Origin: Stenocarpella maydis
Taxonomy: Eukaryota > Ascomycota > Sordariomycetes > Diaporthales > Diaporthaceae
Length of the DNA stretch: 64,000 nucleotides
Reading direction: 5' to 3'
NCBI GenBank assembly: GCA_002270565.1
Contig: NQMI01000059.1
Location: 62,001-126,000 of the forward strand
The notes under the pieces were generated by a model. That model was given only the letters and a program-made list of their open reading frames with translations, was not told where the DNA came from and did no database searches. Shown piece after piece: positions 55,270 through 64,000 of this stretch (within the stretch, counting starts at the first letter, position 1; the number at the start of each line of letters is the position of its first letter). The position numbers and the translations under genes were made by a program.

Positions 55270-58200
55270 ATGGGTAATTTTATTAGGTGGCAAGAAAGAT
55301 TGATTTAATAGTAGATTAACGCCTTAGATGTCCTAATCAGTGTCCTAATCATACATACTATATCTTTCAAGATCATTATAATCAATACTATTCCTTAACC
55401 TGCCCCAAGAAGAACGCCCCTGTGTATAGGCTTTATCACCCTCATTATTAAGTCCTGCTTGGGATGCTGACTGGCGTAGCTATTGGCTATTCCGGACCCT
55501 AGGCTGAGAAGGATTATGTTGGTCCCTTTGTTCTGCCTGCTGCTGAGTTTGAGCCGCATTAACCTCCTGATTCATTCTGGTTTGTATAGCATTAAGTTCC
55601 TCCACCGTAATGGAGGATATCTCATCCGTAAAGTGATTGAATTGAAGCGTGTGTATATCGCGAAGTGTTTGCTGAGTCTTCTTAAGCCTTTTAATATAGT
55701 GAGTACTGAATTGATAGTCTTCTGATTCCTGATGAAGCTTCTCTACCTCCTTATTATTTGTATATAATACTAAGGAGGCTTTGATATTCTGGATAGTAAG
55801 ACTATATTGATTATTAGCAAAAAGATTATTTGTAAAGCTCTATATATGCTTAAGTATAGCTGAAGAGGGAAAGGCACTGAATATATTAGCAGCTATATTT
55901 GCTAAATATAGAAAAGCCCGTTTATTAGTAGACTAAAATTCTAATACCGTTTTACCTTATGCTTTTGCTGTCTTAATCTTAGTCCTAATCCTAAAAAATT
56001 ATAGTAAATAGAATAAGCTTACTAGTATTAAAGAACTTCTGTAGCTCCTGGTCTATTAACTGTATGTATAGCGTTGTGGTATCTTGTAGCTTGGTTGGGC
56101 TGCTTGAGATTTCCTTAGTAAAGCTGCGGTGGAGAGTTGATGATGTTGTTGTTTTGCGGGATGGGTATGGCTGGTAGTCTTGATATTTTAGCCTGAACTT
56201 TATCTTCAACCTATCCCTGATCTGTTTAGGTAAGCTATGTATCTTGAATTGATTAAATCCTTCCTATTAATGGTTGCGTAAGCCTTCAGATGGTGGTAAA
56301 AGAAGGATGCTAAAGCTAAAAACCTCCTTTAAGTTGATAAACTTATGAATATAGGTCTAAACTTTATTATATACTGCTATAATACTAGAAAGATATTATT
56401 TAGCTTATTAATTACCAGCCTGGAACTTAGCAAAGTAAAGCTAGCGGAAATTGGTTAATCGTGAAAGAATAAAGCTAAAGCTAGGAAATACTATATTAAG
56501 TAGGAATTCTATCTTACTTCTAAACTTAGCTATAAGAAAGGAGATCAGAACTATACACTTAATGAGGCTGCCTAAGAGGTCCCATTCTTGCGGTATAAAT
56601 ATGTAGCACTAAAGGTACTTATAATTACCCTTATCCTTTTCCGTTTGAAGATATTCCTTAATAAAGGTAGCAATTATATGCCTTAGTTTCCTTATACGAA
56701 TAGCAACACTAGTAGTTGAGCTCTATCTTGTATAGACATCAAGGGTTAGCTATAATAGTTGCTGATTGTTATCTTTATAATCAGTAGCTCCACACTACAA
56801 CTCCTCAAACCAGGTCCTCCATTAGGTGCTAATATTAACGTAAACACCAAGCCAGCGAATCTAATTAGTATTATTAATATATAAAATGATTAGGATATAG
56901 ATTAGGATAATTGCTTACTCAAAATAATACACAACTACAGTCCCCTCTACTCTCATCTGATACCTGAAGAATCAAGGCTTCTAGGTCCTTTGGCCTACAC
57001 TGCTTAATCTTGGCTCTTGTTTTAGCCCTTGGGATATTCATCTCACTATAAAACGCCCCCTCGCCAAGTTATAAAGAGTAGCTAGTATAAGGAAGCTAGT
57101 ATATAATAGGAATATACTAGTTGTAAGGCAACTTCTTATTAATTAACTATCTTATGATAGCTACAGAAAAGTTCTTCACATTATTAATAGTAATATAGAA
57201 GGTCTTTGCTTCTAAGTTTAATGCTTCTAGTATTTCAGCTATAAGCTGCAATATAATATTTCTATTAGAGGAGGAGTTATACTGCTTAATATTAATAAGT
57301 ATATAGCAAAGATTCTAGTTCTTATTTATAAACATAATAACTATGCCCTATAAAGACCATTTAAGAGCTTTATAGGACTAGCTATTAATAACTAAGGAAA
57401 CTTTAGCATTTAGATACTTCTATAAGAGTATTTGCTATATGCTCTCCTGGGTAAGATCATACAGAACCTTATATAAGGTTTTTATATCAAATCCTTTCTT
57501 ACTAAATGGGTTGCTAATAGAGTATAGTTATAGGAATATAGGATCCTTACTTACATTTATGCCTTTGCCTAATACAATAAGCATTTTAATAAGATGCTCT
57601 TATTATTAATAAGGAGACTATATAATAGTTAGGAGTAGAGCTACCTATAATATTGATTAGGATAATAATTAGGATAATGATTAGGATAAAATAATTATAT
57701 AAGTATACTAGGTTATTATATTTTAATTTCTAAAACTCTCTTAAGTTAGGCTCTACTATAGCTATAGTATTTATATTATGGGAAGATAATAGCTAACTCT
57801 AGGCATCTGGGTTTAAACATTTTACTGATATAAGATACTTCCTTATAGAAGAAGTTCCCTACCTAGTAAATAAAGGGTATAAAAGCTCCTTATTGTAAGC
57901 CTTATAGATAATCACTAGAGTTCCACCAGTAATTCTAGCACCTAAGTAGAACTTTAGCTATATATCAGTAGACCTCCTATTCTCTCTAAGAAAATAGGTT
58001 CAAGCCTTATTATGCCTCTAGCTAGCATCTCTATTGCTATGCTACTAATAATTAATATATAGTTGTAAATAAAACCACTCCATAAACTAATCAATATATT
58101 CAGTATTAAAGCGATATATATCGTTGTTAATGCTAATCATAGGGAAGTGCTATAAGCTAATATTATTAATTTAGCTATTAACTTGCTGGGAGGGCTTATC

Positions 58201-59188
58201 TAATAACCAGAAGCTAATATTTCTTAAGGATAGCTAGCAAGTAGGTATACTACTATTGGAATTAGAGAACTCAGATATAAAATCCAGTAGAGTAAAGCCT
58301 GATACTAAGGGTAATGGTAATATAGAGCCTAAGGCAGATATTATAATATAAGGGATAAAGGATAAAGAATTAAGAAAAAGATTAAAATAGAGTTAAAGAT
58401 AATAAAAGGAATGAGATTTTAGATTACGTGATTTAAAGTTTGAATCCCGCTTATATAAATAAATAACACAGCTTTAGGTATTAAATTTTTCTTAACTTGA
58501 TTTTCATTTCCTTCTCCACCCTTCTCTTATATCACCTAATTACCTTACTATTATACCCCATTTATCTAACACTAAGGCATTATCTAACTTAGATATAAAG
58601 AATATATCTGATGGAGTTCGAGATAATCCTACCCTACTCCCTATGATGCCCTTACCTAGGTCTGGGAGTAAGATCCTAGAAACACCACTAAGATCACGAG
58701 TAATTCCCAAGCAAAGGAAGTATAATAAGAAGGCACAGAAAACACTAAAAGGGACTTTAGTAGGAAATATAAGTCTTATAAATAAAGTCCCAGTTTAAGG
58801 TAATAGCTGCAGAAAGCTAATAGCAGTAAAATCAGGAGGTATACGGAGGAATAAGCCAGGATATAAGTGATAAACTAATTAGGATAATAATTAGGATATT
58901 TACTTAAATTATATATAGGTGCTGCTTACCAAGAGATTTAACGCCTATAAAAGAGTACAGAGCTGGTTCTTCCATTTATAAGTTTTAGTAGATTGGTTCG
59001 AGAAATTAGTAATTAAAGGCATCCCAACCTATGATGGCAACAGGAGGCAATTATTAGGCTTCAGGAAGCATCAGAAAAGTATTTAATTACTATATTTAAT
59101 GGTATATTTTTTTTAATATTAAAATATTATTGAGCTAATACTTTTTTTTAGCAGGGCTTTAGTATATATTATATGCAAAGAGAATAAC
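55270..59188 (-). mobile_element. hAT transposon, copy A (RIP-damaged)
   Basis: The minus strand carries a degraded hAT transposase. It aligns with copy B from about 55985 to 59188. The left part (55340-55980) carries a C-terminal segment absent from copy B: IHTLQFNHFTDEISSITVEE and a Gln-rich stretch. The start codon corresponding to 62438 in copy B is ATA here. Two introns can be read, 57708-57645 and 56918-56861, both GT-AG. It ends at a single N (59189). No terminal inverted repeats were identified, so the element edges are approximate. Confidence 0.75.
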
Positions 59189-59189
59189 N

Positions 59190-59503
59190 TAGCTGGTTGT
59201 AATTAGGATAGAGATTAGGATAAATTTACCCTAGTCTCTTAGATTTACTTTTTTAAGTCCTTATTAGGCTTTAGGTAAACTAACTTATCTGGGTATCTCT
59301 TATTAGTATGAATTTGCTGTAATACTTATATGATATCCTTGATGGTAGTAGAGAAACTCCTTTTGTTTTAAGCAAGAGGGTAATAGCTGGCTATTATTTA
59401 AATAACTACAGACTCCTAAGCAGAATTAGGAGCATTTTCCTGATAGAGATCTAATATACCCCTGATGAGATTGTAGGAGCGGGTGTTTTCCTCTATATTA
59501 TTG
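59190..59503. other. Unassigned repeat DNA between hAT copy A and an LTR copy
   Basis: Not present after copy B, so it is not the direct continuation of the hAT copy. It contains ATTAGGATAGAGATTAGGAT, the same motif as in the hAT introns. Confidence 0.4.
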
Positions 59504-60093
59504 TTAAACGGAACCGCTCAGCAGGGCGTTGGTACTCCGTGCAAGGAGTTACCCTAGACTTCGTTGTAAGGAGTTACCCTAGACTTCCTAGCAAGGAGTT
59601 ACCCTAGACTTGCGAGTCAGGCGATTTTCGCTAAGTACGCCCAGTGCGTGCGTGACGCAAGATGAGTTTGGTGGCCGTGAGTCGATTATTTTGGCCTGCA
59701 TTTGCACCTTAATTCAGACCTCTGCATTACCCTTATTTCTTACCCAAAAAGTATATGACTTAGTGCATTGGATAGCCTGATTTCTGAAGTTTGTATGTAC
59801 TTAATTTGGGCATTGCTAGGGCTATGGTTGGCTGGCTGCTTGGAACCAAAGATGGTGTGTTGGAAGGGCGAATTTTCCGGCATTTGCAAATTTGCACCAG
59901 AGCCGACCGCAGCGTGCCCAGGGGTGAGACGACGTCGGAGGGTATATAAGGAGGGCTTACAGAAGCCCAACTTAATTCAATACAAAGTTGTCCAGACCAT
60001 TGTCAATTGTCCGAATTCGCCTCAGAGCACTACACTGCGACCCTGCCGAAACACACGCTGAACTGAATGCTATTTTATAGCACATATTCATCA
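59504..60093 (+). repeat. LTR-like repeat, copy 3 of 3
   Basis: 590 bp from TGTTAAACGG to ATTCATCA with the TATATAAGGAGGG box near 59942. Very similar to the copies at 604 and 7482. No target-site duplication. It separates the two hAT copies and truncates copy B. Confidence 0.72.
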
Positions 60094-60096
60094 GAA

Positions 60097-63000
60097 ATCC
60101 TAATCCTAAAAAATTACAGTAAATAAAATAAGCTTACTAGTATTAAAGAACTTCTATAGCTCCTAGTCTATCAACTATATATATGGCGTTATAGTATCTT
60201 GTAGCTTAGTTGGGCTGCTTGAGATTTCCTCAGCAAAGCTGCGGTGGAAAGTTAATGATATTATTATTCTGCAAGATAGGTATAGCTGGTAGTCTTAATA
60301 TTTCAGCCTGAACTTTATCTTCAACCTATCCCTAATCTATTCAGGCAAGCCATATATCTCAAATTAATCAAATCCTTCCCATCGATAGTCGCATAAGCCT
60401 TCAGATAGTGGTAAAAGAAGGATGCTAAAGCTAAAAACCTCTTCTAAGTCAATAAACTTGTAAATCTAGGTCTGAACTTTATCGTATGCTGCCATAACAC
60501 CAGAAAGGTATTATTCGGCTTATTAATTACTAGCCTGGAACTTAATAAAGTAAAGCCGGCGGAAATCAGTTAATCATGAAAGAATAAAGCTGAAGCTAGG
60601 AAATACTGCATTAAGTAGGAATTCCATCTTACTTCCAAACTTAGCTATAAGAAAGGAGATTGGAACCACACACTCAATAAGGCTGCCTAAGAGGTCCCAT
60701 TCTTACGGTATAAATATGCAACACTAAAGGCACTTATAATTACCCTCATCCTTTTCCATTTAAAGATATTCCTTAATAAAGGCAGCAATTATATGCCTTA
60801 GTTTCCTTATACAAATAGCAACACCAGTAGTTAAGCTCCATCTTATACAGACATTAAGGGTTAGCTATAATAGTTGCTAATTATTATCTTTATAATCAGC
60901 AGCTCCACACTACAACTCCTCAAACCGGGTCCTCCATTAGGTGCTAATATTAACGTAAACAGCAAGCCAGCAAATCTAATTAGTATTATTAGTATATAAA
61001 ATAATTAGGATATAAATTAGAACAACTGCTTACTCGAAATAATACCCAACCACAATCCCCTCTACCCTCATCTAATACCTAAAGAATTAAGGCTTCTAGG
61101 TCCTCTGGCCTATACTGCTTAATCTTGGCCCTTGTTTCAGCCCTTGGGACATTCATCTCGCTATAAAACGCCCCCTTGCCAAGTTATAGAGAGTGGCTAG
61201 CATAAGGAAGCTGGTATATAATAGGAATATGCTAGTTATAAGGTAACTTCCCATTAATTAACTATCTTGTGATAGCCGTAGAAAAGTTCTTTGCATTATT
61301 AGTAGTAATATAGAAGGTCTTTGCTTTTAAGTTTAATGCTTCCAGTATTTCAGCTATAAGCTGCGATATGGTATTTCTATTGGAGGAGGAGTTATGCTGC
61401 TTAATATTAATAAGTACGTGGTGAAGATTCCAGTTCTTATCTACAAACGTAATAATTATACCCCATAAAGACCATTTAAGAGCTTTATAGGACTAGCTAT
61501 TAATAACTAAGGAAACTTTAGCATTTGAATGCTTCTATAAGAGTATTTACTATATGCTCTCCTAGGTGAGATCATACAGAACCTTATATAAGGTTTTTAT
61601 ATTAAATCCTTTCTTACTAAATGGGTTGCTGATGGAGTATAGTTGTAGGAATGTGGGATCCTTGCTTGCATTCATGCCTTTGCCCAATGCAATAAGCATT
61701 TTAATAAGATGCTCTTGTTGTTAATAAGGAGACCATATAATAGTTGGGAGTAGAGCTACCTATAATATTGATTAGGATAATGATTAGGATAATGATTAGG
61801 ATAAAATGATTATATAAGCATACTAGGTTATTATATTTCAATTTCCAAAACTCTCTCGAGTCAGGCTCTACCATGGCTGCAGTATCTATATCATGGGAAG
61901 ATGATGGCTGACTCTGGGCATCTGGGTTTGAATATTTTACTGATGTAAGATGCTTCCTTATAGAAGAAGTTCCCTGCCCAGTAAATGAAGGGTGTGAAAG
62001 CTTCTTATTGCAAGCCTTACAGATAACCACTGGAGTCCCACTAGTGATTCTAGCATCTGGGTAGAACTTCGGCTATGTATTAGTAGACCTCCTATTCTCT
62101 CTAAGAAAATAGGTTCGAGCCTTATTGCGCCTCTGGCTGGTATCTCTGTTGCTACGCCACTGGTGATCAATATATGGTTATAAATAAAACCACTCCATGA
62201 ACTGATTAGTATATTCAGTATTAAAGCGATATATATCGTTATTAATGCTGATTGTAGGGAAGTGCTGTAAGCTGATATTATTAATTTGGCTATTAACTTG
62301 CTGGGAGGGCTCATCTGATGACTAGAAGCTAATATTTCTTGAGGATGGCTGGCGAGTAGGTGTATTATTATTGGAATTAGAGAACTTAGATATAGAATCC
62401 GGTAGAGTAGAGCCTGATACTAAGGGTAATGGTGACATAGAGCCTGAGGCAGATATTATGATGTAAGGGATGAAGGATGAAGAATTAGGAAAAAGATTAG
62501 GATAGAGTTAAAGATAATAAAAGGAATGAGATTTTAGATTATATGATTTAAAGTTTAAATCCCGCTTATATAAATAAATAACCCAGCTTTAGGTGTTAAA
62601 TTTTTCTCAACTTAATTTTCATTTCCTTCTCTACCCTCCTCTTATATTACCTAATTACCTTACTATTATGCCTCATTTATCTAACACTAAGGCATTATCT
62701 GACTTAGATATAAAGGATATATCTGATGGAGTTTAAGATGATCCTGCTCTACTCCCTATGATGCCCTTACCTAGGTCTGGAAGTGAGATTCTAGAAACAC
62801 TATTAAGATTATAAGTGATTCCCAAGCAAAGGAAGCATAATAAGAAGGTATAGAAAGCACTAAAAGGGACTTTAGCAGGAAATATAAGTCTTGTGAATAA
62901 AGTCCTAGTTTAAGGCAATGGCTGTAAAAAGCCAATAGCAGTGAAATCAGGAGGTATATGGAGGAATAAGCCAGAATATAAGTAATAAACTGATTAGGAC

Positions 63001-63305
63001 AATGATTAGGATATTTACTTAAATTATATATAGGTGCTGCTTACTGAGAGATTTAATGCCTATAAAAGAGTACAGAGCTGGTTCTTCCGTTTATAAGTTT
63101 TAGTAGATTGGTTTGAGAAATTAGCAATCAAAGGCATCCCAACCTATGATGGCAATGGGAGGCAATTATTGGGCTTTAGGAAGCATCAGAAAAGTATTTA
63201 GTTATTATATTTAATGGTATGTTTTTTTTTTAATATTAAAATATTATTGAGCTAATACTTTTTTTTAGCAGGGCTTCAGTGTGCATTATATGCAAAGAGG
63301 ATAAC
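60097..63305 (-). mobile_element. hAT transposon, copy B (5' part, less damaged)
   Basis: Minus-strand transposase from the ATG at 62438 (MSPLPLVSGSTLPDS). In order come a Gln/Asn/Arg-rich segment, then a BED-type finger (VICKACNKKLSHPSF...SIRKHL, with the last ligand Cys replaced by Tyr, KYSNPD). The hAT core follows: VSLVINSxSYKALKWSLWGI, WNLHHVLINIKQHNSSSN and TFYITTNNAKNFSTAITR. That last block corresponds to the DNASNN block of hAT enzymes. The intron 61823-61760 must be removed, and the frame then continues in phase; a second intron is 61033-60976. There are several TAG/TAA stops. The C-terminal end is missing because the LTR copy begins at 60093. Confidence 0.85.
61760..61823 (-). other. 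hAT transposase intron with repeated TCCTAATC
   Basis: 64 nt, donor GTATGC, acceptor ATATTATAG. It contains TCCTAATCATTA in three tandem units. Removing it joins NNL to VALLPTIIW and keeps the frame for more than 50 codons apart from RIP-type stops. Confidence 0.6.
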
Positions 63306-64000
63306 AATATTGCTAAAGGACCTTTAGCTATTGAAAATTATAAGCAATAAGCTAAAAGGAAATATAATAATTTAATGAATTCATTATTTATTACTAGCAA
63401 TAAAAGGCTTATCTTAATCACTATTCTAATTATAATTTAATCCGGCTGCTAATCTACTCTGCCATTTTATCTAATTGCTCTAATGCCACCTAGCAGTCCA
63501 GCCGGGGGTCTGGTATGCTATTGTTGTTTTGTAAGGTAAGGCAGTCCCCATTTAAGGTTATATTTTCTCCCTTATAGAATACCACCTGATGTGTATTCTG
63601 GATCTTCCGGCCCTTAACTAATATAATAGTAAGGCTATACTTATAATTGCGAATGCTTGGGAGAGTTCTGGGGGTAAGGATGGTAGGCTTCCTGCTTATA
63701 AAGGCTGCATATATTCCCCAATCAATATTCCAACTGAAATTCCGGATAGAATTAATATAGAATTGGGAAGAGAGATTTATATGGTGGGTAGGTAAGCTAA
63801 TTCTCTTATGATGGCCTCTAAGGCTAAGGTAGCAACTAAAGAACGGAGATGATCTAGTTATTATTAGTGAATATTTTATAAAATAAATATAATTATAATT
63901 TTACCTATCCTCAATTATTTTACCTTCACCTATATAAATTGCCCGGGTGTAGAAGTAGCTATGCCTATAATTCATTAAATTAGGATATGAGTTAGGATAA
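63306..64000. other. Unassigned repeat-like DNA at the window end
   Basis: AT-rich with islands of normal sequence and no readable domain. The final bases, ATTAGGATATGAGTTAGGATAA, again carry the TCCTAATC-type motif on the minus strand. It may be the upstream part of the hAT element, or another element cut by the window edge. Confidence 0.35.

Overview
This window comes from the nuclear genome of a filamentous ascomycete (Pezizomycotina). The genes have short introns of about 58-130 nt with GTRAGT-like donors and CTAAC/CTGAC branch points. The protein families are typical of this group: a secreted sedolisin, an Rds1-like protein, a fungal rhodopsin-domain membrane protein, a HET-domain protein and a C2H2 protein. 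The repeats carry C-to-T/G-to-A damage in CpA/TpG context, the signature of repeat-induced point mutation (RIP). No species can be fixed from the sequence alone.

The window alternates between gene-bearing blocks of ordinary composition and AT-rich repeat blocks. Bases 1-3510: AT-rich RIP-damaged DNA with one LTR-like copy. 3511-7041: a secreted tripeptidyl-peptidase-type sedolisin (660 aa, four exons). 7042-13670: a degenerate Ty3/gypsy element on the minus strand, interrupted by a nested Fot1/pogo element, next to a second pogo fragment and an LTR-like copy. 13671-38800: the main gene block, with a GNAT acetyltransferase, a secreted Rds1-like ferritin-fold protein, a rhodopsin-domain membrane protein, a cytochrome P450, a wrecked NCS1 transporter gene, an aldehyde dehydrogenase, a copper amine oxidase and a broken small secreted protein gene. 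38819-44750: a RIP-damaged Tc1/mariner element and a long AT-rich desert with a 69-base gap. 44751-50130: a small gene island with a degraded unknown gene, a HET-domain gene and a C2H2 gene. 50136-64000: pogo copies, an identical ~600 bp duplication, two hAT copies and another LTR-like copy.

The clearest functional story is amine catabolism. The copper amine oxidase and the aldehyde dehydrogenase sit next to each other, divergently transcribed, and both end in Ser-Lys-Leu, the canonical type 1 peroxisomal targeting signal. The oxidase would turn a primary amine into an aldehyde, ammonia and hydrogen peroxide, and the dehydrogenase would take the aldehyde to the acid, with both steps inside the peroxisome. 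The broken nucleobase-type transporter and the P450 lie on the far side of the dehydrogenase.

Most of the rest is mobile DNA in several stages of decay. Four isolated single-N positions lie exactly at repeat breakpoints, so some repeat junctions may come from assembly scaffolding rather than biology. I found no RNA gene with confidence, no CRISPR array and no clear undescribed multi-gene system. The best leads are the paired peroxisomal enzymes, the odd intron donor in the dehydrogenase, the repeated branch-point-like motif in the hAT introns and the duplicated tRNA-like element.
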